Shown here in pieces: positions 1-11,172 of a stretch of DNA of 64,000 bases. The notes below the pieces were generated by a model. The model did no database searches. It saw only the letters and a list, made by a program, of their open reading frames with translations, and was not told where the DNA came from. The stretch covers positions 13,611,001 to 13,675,000 of the forward strand of contig JAIVEN010000018.1 of assembly GCA_026686845.1 (NCBI GenBank), given 5' to 3'. Every line of letters begins with the position of its first letter. The first letter of the stretch is position 1. A program made the position numbers and the translations under genes. The stretch is from Adenanthera pavonina (Eukaryota; Streptophyta; Magnoliopsida; Fabales; Fabaceae).

Positions 1-1242
1 AAGTCCATCAGGATCCTTCTTGCCATTGTAGCATACTATGATTATGAGATTTGGGCAGATGGACATCAAAACAACATTCCTTAATGGAAAGCTGCCTGAG
101 GATATGTACATGACACAACCTGAGGCTTTTGTACATCCAGAAGATTTTGTGAAGGTTTGCAAGCTTCAGAGAGCCATTTATGGATTGAAGCAAGAATCTC
201 GTAGTTGGAATCAATGTTCTGACGTAGTCAAAGAGTTTGGATTTATCCAAAATGTTGATGAACCTTGTGATTACAAGAAGGTTAGTAGGAGTACAATTGT
301 ATTTCTAGTGCTTTATGTTGATGACATCCTACTCATTGGGAGTAACATTCCTACCTTGCAGAATGTCAAGACTTGATTAGGAAAGTGTTTCGCAATGAAA
401 GACTTAGGAGAAGCCACCTATATCCTAGGGATTAGAATCTATAGGGATAGATCCAAGAGGCTAATTGACCTAAGTCAGTACACTTATGTAAACAAAGTAT
501 GACATAGGTTTAGTATGCAAGATTCAAAGAGAGGTTACATACCCATGCCTCATGGCATCAATCTCAGCAAATCTCAGTATCCTTGTTCACGAGATAAGTG
601 AGAACGCATGAGCAAGATTCCATATGCTTTGGCAATTGGATCTATAATGTATGCCATGTTGTGCACTCGACTAGATATATCATATGCCTTGAGCATGTCT
701 AGTAGATATCAATTGGATCTAGGTGAGAATCACTGGACTACTATCAAGAATATTCTGAAGTACTTAAGGACTAAGGAAGTATTCTTGGTGTATGAAGGAT
801 TAGAAGATGAGCTAGTTGTAAATGGTTACATAGATGCAAGTTTCCAATCAGACAAAGACGATTCTAGATCACAATCAGGATTCTTATACTGTTTGGATAG
901 TGGAGCAGTTTGTTGGAAGAGTTCCAAGCAAAGCACTATAGCTGATTTTACAACAGAAGCTGAGTACTAGCAGCATCAGATGCAGCTAAGGAAGCTGTTT
1001 GGATTAAGAAGTTCATCATTGAGGTTGGAGTGGTGCCTACCATCTCAAAATCGATAGATCTATTTTGTGACAACAAGTGCGCAATAGCACAGGCTAAAGA
1101 GCCTAGGTTACATCAAAGAACCAAACACATACTTAAGCAATATCATCTTATAAGAGAAATCATTGATAGGGATAATATAAAGATATACAAAATACCAACT
1201 GATGACAATGTTGTTGATCCTCTTACTAAGCCACTTGCATAG
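1..1242 (+). pseudogene. pol: 3' part of Ty1/copia pol (reverse transcriptase to RNase H), decayed
   Basis: The left edge of the window cuts into the polyprotein of a copia retrotransposon. Seen: the RT block with QMDIKTTFLNG, YGLKQ and the catalytic YVDD box (about 317-328), then the connection domain (MYAMLCTRLDISYA) and an RNase H region with DASF, TEAEY and the CDNKCA / HQRTKHI motifs. It ends in the usual PLTKPLA tail, with a TAG stop at 1240-1242. The frame is broken by several nonsense codons (for example near 374, 500, 600 and 968), so no full-length product is possible. The order RT-RNase H-polypurine tract-LTR fits copia elements. The LTR start (TGTTGGAGAATATGCCC) resembles the Angela/BARE lineage, which is an inference from memory of that lineage. 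The gag, protease and integrase parts lie outside the window. Confidence 0.9.
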
Positions 1243-1300
1243 ACAAAGCATGAGAGTCATGTTAGGTCAATGGGTATTAGATACATTAATGATTGTGCCT

Positions 1301-1315
1301 AGTGCAAGTGGGAGT
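1301..1315 (+). promoter_or_regulatory. Polypurine tract of the left copia element
   Basis: A purine-rich stretch (AGTGCAAGTGGGAGT) directly abuts the LTR start. In LTR retrotransposons this tract primes plus-strand DNA synthesis. Position immediately 5' of TGTTGG supports the call. Confidence 0.6.
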
Positions 1316-3110
1316 TGTTGGAGAATATGCCCTAGGCCAATCATTGTATTATGAACATTGTATTTTATTATAAAAAATGAAGGTGTTTTTTTTTTACATT
1401 ATTATATTGTTTGCATGTTTTCTTACAATAATATCTTTGGATAAATTATTTTATCCTAAATGTCCCTAGTCAATCATCTTTGTGGGAACAATGATGAACT
1501 ACGACTAGTTTGATTTTGATTGATAATTATGTATAAAGATACAAATCAAAATTATAAGCTCCTATTAGAGAATATGTGTAGATCGATCTGTCATGAGATA
1601 GTTGCATGAATCAAGTTATAAGCATATCTCATATATAACCATGTCACTAAGCCCTTAGACCTGAGATCATCATGGCTTCCTATGTGGGTAACACTATACT
1701 TTGGCATGGTCAAAAGTCACCTTTAATCGGGAGATCATAAAGGCTATGATCTGGTATAGTGGAACTCATGTGGAGGAAGATGAATGATCAAGATGGAATT
1801 TGTCCCTCTAATTAATGGAGAGATATATATGGGCCTCTTGATGATTGAGACTGAGAAATGCATGGCCGTGGTCAAATAGAAGAGTTTCCATTTGTTTTGT
1901 CAGTCTACTCGGAGATCGAAAAAGTGATGGTCGAGTAAAATGTGGATGACGTTTCCATGCCTCATAATTGACCTATATTTCATGAGACAAAATGGATGTG
2001 ATTAGGTTATATGATAGATTACATCAAATCACAAATCTCATATGATTTGGGTAGTCACAATGTTTTGCTAGAGGCCACTTGTGACTTGTAGGTCCCATAG
2101 TGTTATTAGTCCACTGCCAATATCATATGGGCCTATAGGGTCACACCCAAGAACAGGCCAACTCGAGCTAGAATGTCCAAATTTTTTGAATCTAAAATGT
2201 GTCTAAATTTAATGAATTCAATGTTCAATTTAGGGTGATAGAATTTTAATTATATATATGATATATATATATTAAAATTTGAAATATATATTGTTCAAAT
2301 TAATTCAAATTAATTAGTTTTAAATTTAATTATATATGATAGATTTATATTTAAATTAATGTCATAATCTAAAATTGATTTATATGATAAATTAAATCTA
2401 GATTTGATTCTGGATATACATTAGATAGTTAGTTTAAATTTAATCTATTAGATAGATTTAAATTCAAACTAATCTATATAATTAATATTTGATTTAGTTT
2501 AAATTATTGATTTAAATTAAAAAAATATCAAATCATATATGTATTGATATAGATTAGGGTACAGAATAAAAAAAAATCGAATTACCCTAAAGAGAGAGCA
2601 ACTGTATACTCAGAGAGTGAGACTATACGGATGAATGACAAAGAGTATATGGACGTACGGATGAACGACGAATAGCATGCAAACATATAGACATATAACA
2701 AATAGCAGATTGTACGGATGGATAATGATTTTGTATGGATCAATAGTAGGAATTTACGGACAGATAGCGAGCTATACGGATGAATAATAGGACTGTACAG
2801 ACTGACAACAGGGCTGTACGGACTAACGCGAGGTTGTACAGACAAACAGCAAAAATTGAATGGATGTATGGACCTTCACAAATAGATATGCTAGCACACT
2901 ATTCGAGTTAGACTCATTATTCGTGTGGATACTGGTAGAGGGTGCTGACAAATCACGTTTGTTCCTGGGGTTTGGTGAAATGAAAAGAATACCAAGGGAC
3001 GCACTGGAGGTAAATTCTTTTCTACATCTCAATCTAAACAACATTGATGGATCCATGGGAAGGAATTTCTTGATAGTTTTTCTGCTGCGTTTATGCTAAA
3101 ATTCCCAACA
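1316..3110 (+). mobile_element. 3' LTR of the left copia element (Angela/BARE-like), 1,795 bp
   Basis: The LTR starts with TGTTGG and ends with CCCAACA, giving a matching terminal inverted repeat TGTTGG/CCAACA. The start comes right after a polypurine tract and the end of pol, as expected for a 3' LTR. A length near 1.8 kb is in the range known for the Angela/BARE group. The middle (about 2220-2560) is extremely AT-rich, and 2590-2860 carries degenerate short repeats. The 5-base flank at the right end is AAGCT; the matching left duplication is outside the window and cannot be checked. Confidence 0.8.
2590..2870 (+). repeat. Degenerate short tandem repeats inside the copia LTR
   Basis: At least nine imperfect copies of a roughly 22-30 base unit with the core NTGTACGGAC or TATACGGATGA, each followed by an A-rich spacer such as CAACAGGG or ATAATAGG. 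Examples start near 2628, 2652, 2710, 2750, 2773, 2792, 2813 and 2833. Such arrays in an LTR may be promoter/enhancer repeats or a recombination-driven variable region; the function is not shown by the sequence. Confidence 0.6.
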
Positions 3111-4160
3111 AAGCTTTCATAATTCAAATTACTTCCCATCATTCTGCTAACCTCCACCAGCATACTAAAACATGTACTTTATATTAAGGCTTTCCTTTCC
3201 CTGCTGACTGGCTTTAAACCTCTTTCTAGCTTCTCTGTCTTCTATCTCTCATCATCATACTATTGTAAATATATTGAACACAACAATAGCTATATGAATG
3301 TGGCTTCATACTTTACTGATCAACCCTTTGGTTGTTAGGACATAATAATCCCATTTCTTTCTCTTCCCTAACTGACTGCAGGAAATATTTTTCATAAAAT
3401 ATTACAAAATAGTTTCTACGTCAAGGGTATGTCACGAGCTTGAAAGATCAACTTAGTATTAAGCCACCACCAATTTGCGTCTTTCTTAAGCATATAAATA
3501 AGAAACCAACAGGGCTTTCATCTTAGAGGAATATCCCATTAACTTGAAAATTTTTTCGAAGCTCAATATCTAATCCTTAAGCATTTGTGCATCAAACATT
3601 TCATGAAAGGAGGGAGTACATCATCTCCAAAACTGAGCTATTACATACTGAAGTTTAGTATGATCAATTTTTTTTCCCACTACCAGGTTCATTAGTACAG
3701 CCTGGGGTAGCTGCTGCTGATATTGCCTCAGAGATGAAATTTCAACTCTGATTTCCAGAGGCTGTCTCTAAGTGTCAAAGGTTTGCTATAACTTTTCAAT
3801 AATCCTTTGTTGCTGATCTCATCTATTGATAATAACTTACAAAGGATCACCCTATGGTGTCTTTCTTTGTTTCGGAGTCTTTACTTTTATTCGTCTCCTG
3901 ATGCAAACCATTTCATTCATTTTCATTCCATTTTTATAATAATCAATTCACAACATATAACCATTCTACTCAGATAATATTTATAAACATAATACCTTTA
4001 TTTACATGAGTAAACTTTGTCCGTAAGTTCTTATGATCTCCTTACATTATCATGTCATTTTACTTTCTACTTATGACTACTTATAATACACTCAAAATTT
4101 ATTGTCATCATTGTTCTTCACCTTTATACATTTATAAATATTTACACATGATCTCCTTTA

Positions 4161-4616
4161 TTATTCCATTCCAAAAGGACTAAAGCTACTTTCACCTCTT
4201 ATAAAAGCTTCATCAAAATTCTCTTCTGGATTCTCTTCTAAGTTCTCCTCAGAATCTCTTTCTTCTATGTCAATAACAGGATCCTCCTGTTCTAGTCGGA
4301 TCACTTCCAAATATGCCAACTCTTTAATACAATCTTGAAAAGTTTTTAGCATTTCTTCTTGGAGTCTAACTTTATGCGGCATCCAATACTCATAATTTTG
4401 TATTACATTTATCATTGCATCGATCCAGGCTACCTCCTTATAGAAGTAATTCAGGAATTCTAAGGATTGCTTAGCATCTCTAACTTTATCTAGGAAAGTC
4501 AAAATTCTGGATTCTATAAAATGCTCTTGATTTTCCCAGTATAGTTGCATAACAACTTCTCTAGTCTCATAGATATCATCGAAAAGAAGTATAAGACTAA
4601 AGTCTTCTTAAGCCAT
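4161..4616 (-). pseudogene. Unrecognised ORF just inside a gypsy-like element (possible gag-region protein)
   Basis: Reading from ATG at 4616 gives about 151 codons with one in-frame TAA at codon 3. From the next in-frame ATG at 4550 there is an open frame of 129 residues. The protein is helical-looking and rich in E, K and L, with an acidic stretch near the C-terminus (EERDSEENLEENPEEN). I do not recognise a catalytic motif, zinc knuckle or membrane segment. It sits about 500 bp inside the primer site of a minus-strand LTR element, where gag begins in such elements, so a gag-region origin is inferred from position only. It could equally be a non-coding-element ORF of a large derivative element. 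Confidence 0.35.
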
Positions 4617-5100
4617 TACCTAGTCATTAGCTATAGTTGGCTGATGATTTATCTTATCTTTAATATTAATTGGACCATCAAAACTTGAATTGTATGAAAC
4701 TTGTAGAAACTCAACCTCATAGTCTCTACCTTTTGCAGCTACCATTCCTAGATTTTAGACAGAGTAGGAAGAGCTAAAATAACTTGCAATGGGACTTCTT
4801 TATCAGGTTCATATCCAGTTGGATGAGATTCAGCATTAACCTTGGATTCCTCTAAACTCCCTATTGCTAACTGATTTGAGCTAATACTATCATCATTTTT
4901 CCATCTTTGGTTCAAGGATCACCCATCTCTCATGGTCAGGATTCCAACTATTGCTTGAGAAAAACATCTTATCTGTCTCATTATGCAATAGCATTTCTTG
5001 TTAGTATATTAATCCAAAGGAAAACTATTAATTAATATCTTCATTTTTCTGAACTTAACAATACTGGCCTAGGTCTATTACTCTAAGAGCCTAAACCTTT

Positions 5101-5113
5101 GGCTTTGATACCA
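5101..5113 (-). promoter_or_regulatory. Primer-binding site, initiator tRNA-Met type
   Basis: On the minus strand the LTR end GGTGTTACA is followed by a 5-base spacer and TGGTATCAAAGCC. This matches the usual plant tRNA-Met site TGGTATCAGAGC except for one base. It shows that 5119-7123 is a 5' LTR of a minus-strand element and that the internal region runs to lower coordinates. Confidence 0.7.
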
Positions 5114-5118
5114 AAAAG

Positions 5119-7123
5119 TGTAACACCTTATATTAGGGCCCATTTACAATGTATTAGATCATTTTAGATGCTTTCATCATGGTTTAAAAACTAGAATCAA
5201 AATATATTAAAAACAAAATATTCAATTTTCTCGGGTGCTGTTCACTTGACAAATTTCAGTTTTCCTAATGAATTTTGAAAATTCATAACTAATTCTACAA
5301 AAATCGTATTAAAGTAATTCAAGTCTCTAAAAATAGATAAAAAGATTCTATAGATGTAAAAAATAAGCAATAGAGGGAATACTAGGTCAATTAGTAAATT
5401 TTACTCCTTCACAAAGTACTATAGATTTGGTAATTTCTAAAAATTCCTAATTTTGACAACATATTTAAAAACTCATTTACTTTTTTGCAGAACCAAATCA
5501 TGTATACTCTATATCATTTGAAAGCTCTATATGTCTACTTTATATAAATATTTTTTTGTACATTTATTTCACTTGCACATGGCATGACATTAACTTAAAT
5601 AGTGAAGGATCAGAATTTAACTTTTACTGGAACAATTTTGGGAAAAACTCTATATCTTCTATTATATAGCTCCAACAACCTCCAAATTAGTGGAAAAAGA
5701 AACTTAAAACATAGCGCTTTCTATGCATATAGACCACTAATTTTTTGGAGCTCTGTATAATTTTATATTGTCTTTTAAATTTTTCAGTACCTAACTTTCA
5801 ATTTTTTTAGTTTTCCCAATCTTGTCCTATTCTGACCCTAAGTTTGAAAAATCACTATAATTCGTACACAATTCCAAATGGGGTGTTCGTCAAACCATTT
5901 TAAAGCTCTATTTGTGTACTTTATAAATATATATAACATACATATGGTCAACTACAAAAACCCCAGCCAATGTGGTATAACTATATAGGGGTCAGAATGA
6001 CCATTTATATCCTATAACTTGGCTAAACCATTTCTATACATTTATACATGGTCATATCATGCTTCAAACTTGTACCATACATCATGTGAGACCTAAGGAG
6101 ACATAATGAATTCCATATACAGCTTCAAAATGTCATACATTAATTTACATGATATTTTAAAAATAAGGATTAAAGACAAGATTTTCATTTCTTTCATAAA
6201 TTCCTTCTTTCTTGCCTTGCTCCTTCTTAGTAACCTTGCTAAAGCTTGTGCCTATTATGTTAGTCATTTGGAAGAGTGAGATTCAAAGAAACTCAGTAGT
6301 ATTAGCCAATCATGAATCATATCATCAAGAACATTCATAAAATCATTAATGAATTTCATTAAAATACATGATGCCATATTATTTTATAAAAATTCTGGCA
6401 GGGTTTCATTTAGTAAAATGGACATCTCAGGGTCACATAATCCTTAATCAACTCAGCCAACAACATATAATTATCATAAAGCGTCAACACAAGGATATGG
6501 CAAAGAAATAAATTCTTAGAAATCAAATATGACATATAATACATAATTTGTTAAAATACTACCTTTGCGAATCCTCTAGCTTTTTCCTTTGAGTTGTACC
6601 TCTTCCAAATACTTTCATAATCTTTCTTAGGCTTCCTTAAACCTAAATAAATCATCAAACAACTACTCAAGCTAATGGTTTCATGACTTTTTTCATAAAG
6701 TGTTCATCAAGTTATTTTTTGACACTCGACATTGATTATTTTTTTATTATTAATCAGTTAACCTCCATGCTATATATCATTGGACTCAGCTCATCGTGAG
6801 CTTTGCTTTTACATTAATTTTGCATATTTGCAAAATTACCCCTGACCTGAAGGTAATTTATAATTTTTAAATTTTTCAGGTCCTTAGCTGTAATTTTCTT
6901 CAAAATATATGTTCACATGGAACCCCATGTGAGTTTGAGTTTTACTCTGGGAGGGCTACAATGTAGTTAACTTAACTTATAGGGGCAAAACTGTAATTTT
7001 TTATTTTTCCATCTGATCAGAAAAAATAACCTCTTTGCCCTTTTTCATGCAAAATGGTGTTTGCCCATTTTCGTAAATTCCTTACAGATATTTAGATATT
7101 CTAATTTTTAGGGATGTTATACA
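5119..7123 (-). mobile_element. 5' LTR of a gypsy-like element (family F/G/D), about 2.0 kb
   Basis: The ends are TGTAACACC (plus-strand left) and GATGTTATACA (right), the typical TGTAACA..TGTTACA form of plant gypsy LTRs. Two related copies are in this window: the nested solo LTR at 28623-35787 and the partial LTR from 62041. The three share the terminal 250 bases well, for example the blocks GTATTAGATCA, CATCATGGTTTA and GAAAATTCATAACTA. The other end shares the block around CACCATTTTGCATG. This copy is shorter than the 2.55-kb sister, so it probably carries internal deletions. No perfect target duplication is visible because only one side is preserved. Confidence 0.75.
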
Positions 7124-7841
7124 CAAACTACTGTTGACTTCGATATTCTCTACGTCGGAGAGGCTACTACTCTTTTATCTTCTCCAAACTAGTACCAGAG
7201 ACTTTACTTGAAATGTTAGTCATGGGAAAGGGGTGTGAGACAATGTTTTAGTAACTGAGAACACAAACATAAGCAACCTATATCAATAATTCACACAATT
7301 GTACATATGGTGTAATGAAATGTAAAATAGAATGGTATGCAGGTTCTCCCTCATACATGGTTATAACCATGGGCTGTCAACAATAGAAGACATTTTCAAT
7401 AAGTGATTCCTTTTCAGTAGTTGATGAAGATTATTCAGAGATATCATCAACCTCACCTCACACTAATGCAACCTAGCTAAAGATTACACTAGTACTTGGA
7501 CTGTGGTTCTCCTTTCCCTAGACCACCTGAATTGATGGTGATTTAGGGAAGGTGTATGCCCAAATCTATTGCTACCTGGTTCTCTAGCCATTTGAGGGGA
7601 TTTAGTGATAGGGATGTTTCATCACATCATATCGTATCAATCATCATCATTTCTCATATCATCATGATATCATGTCTCATCATCACCTTAACGTCCACCT
7701 TACTATATGCATCAAATGGTGATGATGTCAATGTCATGCCAACATGCTTCTATATATATTATCACTATAGTTATCATCATGGACATGCTAGCATGCAATG
7801 GTGTGTGGATGATATAAAATAACACATACATATCATATACA

Positions 7842-9339
7842 TGTTAAATCAAGTGTTTTGATTATTCTAAACAATTGGAGCTCGGAAGAAAAATATCAAA
7901 GGAGTGCAAGAGCATTTAAGTGTAGAAATCCAAGAAGAAATGAGTAAGGAATTAGTTTATAGGATTTCTCATAGCACAGAGTAAAGGCTTTGATTTCACT
8001 CCATTAGTTTTAAATATGTGTTTCGCAATTATCCTATGTTAACTCATGCTAAATTTGAAAAACACTGACTATCAGACAAATTTTGAGTTGTTAAACTCCA
8101 AACATATAGTTGAGAATTTGAACTTTGCTAATAGAAATTTGAACTTACAGAGATGTTACCTCTATCAGACGAATTTTAGTTAATTCAAATTCAAATTTAT
8201 AGTAAACTATAATTTATGAAAAATATAAAATTCATCTGAAGTTATGTCAAAGCTTGTTTGATATTAAAGTGCAAAAATAGTTCAAAGTTAGTTCCTCTGA
8301 CAGGCGAATTTTAGATTTCAAAATTTGAACTTTAAATTGATTAAAGGTCTCTCTATCAGATGAATTTTGAAAGTTCAAATTTTGAATTTTGAACAGTAAA
8401 ACTCTTGTGCCATATCAAGTTGCTCACTGACAGATGAATTTTGGATCCCTAAAATTCAAATTTTAAGTGCACTGTAGCAATATGAGATAACTATTCATGC
8501 TCAACAGATGCACTTTAAACTTGAATATTCATATGTCTTAGCATGGGAAATATTTGTCAAAACCAAAATTCAAATTCACTTTTAAATAGATGAATTTTGG
8601 AAGTACACCGTTAAAGTCTTTAGCTTATGGTCTCTATGAAATTTGTCTTTTGACACCCCCAAAATTCAAATTTAAGAGTGTCAGATGCATTAAATGCATT
8701 TGGTGAATGACTAATTTTGCAGAATAACCGTTGGGTAATGTCTCTAATAGCTAGATCTTATGTCTAACATATTGTTAATATACAAATCTATAAATAGAAC
8801 TTCATTTGAAGTTATGGGCAACGATTTTATGCTGTATTTACTGAAACTCCATTGAAATCATTAGACAAAGTCTTCAACTCACTCACACTTCATTTATTGC
8901 ATTTCAACTATCATATTTATTCTGTATTAGAGAGTTTTTCTTTCTGTAACAAATCTATTCTTCATCTGGAAGAAAAAAGTTTCTTGTGAGGGGTTTTCAC
9001 AAGGGATTTGGGAAACTTTTTGCTAGAGTACAGAGTAAAAATTTGTGAGCACTTAGAATAGAGCACAAGGCTGTACTGTGACATCGTAAGGAGCCCATTG
9101 AATTCTTGCAAGATAGTGAAAAATCTTAAGTGGTGGCTTGAGGAATAGACGTAGGTCAAGAGGAGTTAACTGAACCAGGATAAATCTTTGTGTCCTCCCT
9201 TCCTTTACTTTGCAAACTACCTTTTTATATTCTGCACTTTATTTTCTGCCACTTTTGCTTTAACTGCTCTTTCACAATTTTGCAAAAAATTTTAAACTTC
9301 TCAATTTACCCCTATCTTGGGAAGTCAGCAAACCTAACA
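7842..9339 (+). repeat. 5' LTR of the old SIRE-type element
   Basis: Starts TGTTAAATCAAG and ends AAACCTAACA; 1,498 bp against 1,490 bp for the 3' LTR. The U3 part (about 8060-8700) has many decayed copies of the motif seen in the young element: CAGATGAATTTT and AAATTCAAATTT, in which the CG of the young version is mostly CA or TG. The conserved TATA box follows at 8788-8797. Confidence 0.93.
8788..8797 (+). promoter_or_regulatory. TATA box of the old element's 5' LTR
   Basis: CTATAAATAG followed by AACTTCATTTGAAGTT. The young element has the same arrangement at 58721-58731 on the minus strand (CTATAAATACA then CATCATTTGAAGTT). The match between two divergent copies supports a real promoter element. 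The 3' LTR copy is altered to CTGTAAATAG. Confidence 0.75.
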
Positions 9340-9341
9340 AG

Positions 9342-9357
9342 TGATAGCAAAGATTGG
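9342..9357 (+). promoter_or_regulatory. Decayed primer-binding site
   Basis: TGATAGCAAAGATTGG lies two bases after the LTR end. It matches the intact site of the young element (TGGTATCAGAGCCCGG) at 10 of 16 positions, so it is a mutated tRNA-Met-type site. Confidence 0.55.
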
Positions 9358-9394
9358 ACTCCCAACTGAATGATCTAACAATCCAGGAGAACAT

Positions 9395-11172
9395 ATGGCT
9401 AGCTTTGGAGAAAACATTCTTCCTGAAGGAAACAATGCCAATAGATCTCCTGGCTTCAGTGGAGAGTACTATGGATACTAGAAGATGAGAATGCAGATCT
9501 ATCTCTAGTCTATTGACTTAGATATTTGGTCAGTCATCCAGAAAGGCGATTTTGTCCCAATGAAGTTGCAGGATGATGACAAGTACAAAGAAAAGCCAAA
9601 AGTATGGAATGAGGAAGTTAAGAGAAGAGTCCTACTCAACTACAAGGCAAAACACTACTTGATTAGTACACTCAATCAAAACGAATTTTACAGGGTGTTT
9701 CAATGTACCATAGTTAAAGGAATGTGGGACAATCTGGAAATTACTAATGAAGGAATTACTGGAGTGAGAGAGAACAAACTAAATTCTTGCATTAGTGAAT
9801 ATGGAAGTTTTAGAATGATAGAAGTTGAAAGCATCAAAGATCTGCAGAAAAGATTCACCCTCATTGTGAATTAACTGAAGAGCCTCAGTAAGGAGTACAC
9901 AAAGCAAAAAAAAAAGTTAGAAAAATTCTTAGAACTTTTCCTCTAGAATGGAAACCATAAGTAATAGCCATACAAGAATCTAGAGGAGAGTCAATGGCTT
10001 CTAGTATAGCTCTCTTTAGCAGTCTTCAGGGATATGAGGACAAGATAAAAGCTCTCAAGGATGCTGGACAAGACAAGAAGAAAAAGGGTCTTGCATTAAA
10101 AGCTGTAAAAGAAAGAGAAGACTCTGATGATGAAGAAGAACTAGATGAAGAAACTCTGGTTATGTTAGTCAGAAAATTTGGGAGATTTTATAGCAAAAAG
10201 ACAAATAAGAAGTTCTTCAAGAAAGGAGCAACTGCAGACAGCATGAAAGAGAGCAAAGAGGCTATCACCTGTCATGAATGCAAAAAGTAAGAGCACATCA
10301 AATGGGAATGTCCACAATTCCTCAAAAAATAAGAGAAAGAAAAGAAAGTGACTAACAAAGGCAAAAAGAAAAAGGCCTGCATCTCTTCAATATAGGGCAA
10401 CAACTCTAATGAGGAGGATGAAGATGAAGAAGAGATTGCCAACATATGTCTGATGGCATAAGCAGCAGAACAAACTCAAAATTCATCAGAAAGTGACCAT
10501 GAAGATGAGGTAAATAATTCTGAACCCTCATATTCTGAACTACTTGATGCCTTTCATGATCTACATGATGAATTCATTAAAACAAAAGAACTAAAACTAT
10601 CTAAAAGGAAGATTAGCAAGTTAGAATCATATTGCAAAATGCCTGACACTGCATCTCAACATAGAACTGAATTTGTTTATTGTACATCATGCATTGAATC
10701 GAAGAAAAATAATGAATATCTTTCAAAAAGCATGGCTAAACTCACCAAGGGTAAAGACATGTTATTTGCATTACTAGGAAGTCAGAGAATTGCATAAGGA
10801 AAAGCTAGTCTTAGTTATGAACCTTGCACAATCAAAGAAAGAATGAAAAGAAAAATCAAAATTTATATATGAGACACTTTGTACATGTTGATGGACATAA
10901 AAGCTATAATTCAAAAGCCATTGAATCTTATGCCCAACCAAAATTTGTGAAACAAAAATATTATCTGCATTGCTTTCTTCCCGCACCACAATCTAACAAT
11001 CCCTTTATCACTCGTCACTTCTGTAACAAGCAGGGACATGTTTCTAGTTCATGTTGGTTAAAAAAAAGAACTTGGCAAGAAGGTACAATGGGTCCCCAAA
11101 GGTACATCTATATCTAGTGCCACTAATAGAATAGGACCCAAACAGATTTTGGTACGTAAGAAGAAAAACTGA
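9395..11172 (+). pseudogene. gag: gag region of the old SIRE-type element, with many stops
   Basis: The start ATG at 9395 matches the Gag start of the young copy (MASFGEN versus MAGFGES). The retrotransposon Gag domain (DIWSVI, KAKHYLISTLNQNEFYRV, KGMWDNL) is followed by an acidic linker and a first CCHC knuckle (CHECKK.EHIKWEC). A basic region and a second, damaged knuckle (HFCNKQGHVSSSC, first Cys lost) follow. Most stops sit where the young copy has TGG, CAA or CAG, for example GYWKM to GY*KM and YLQSID to YL*SID. The Gag frame ends at TGA 11170-11172 after KKKN. That is the same place as the stop after KRKS in the young copy, and pol then continues in the -1 frame. Confidence 0.85.

Larger units (their letters stand above)
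3111..5118 (-). mobile_element. Internal remnant of a minus-strand gypsy-like element
   Basis: This stretch lies between the copia LTR and a minus-strand LTR with a primer-binding site at 5101-5113, so it is the start of that element's internal region, read right to left. It holds one recognisable reading frame (4161-4616). Downstream of it (lower coordinates) I see only decayed sequence. One frame around 3430-3560 has a faint resemblance to the start of a gypsy RT region, but it is full of stops and is not a firm call. No full gag or pol can be recovered. The left side is cut by the copia insertion or by the window arrangement. Confidence 0.5.
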
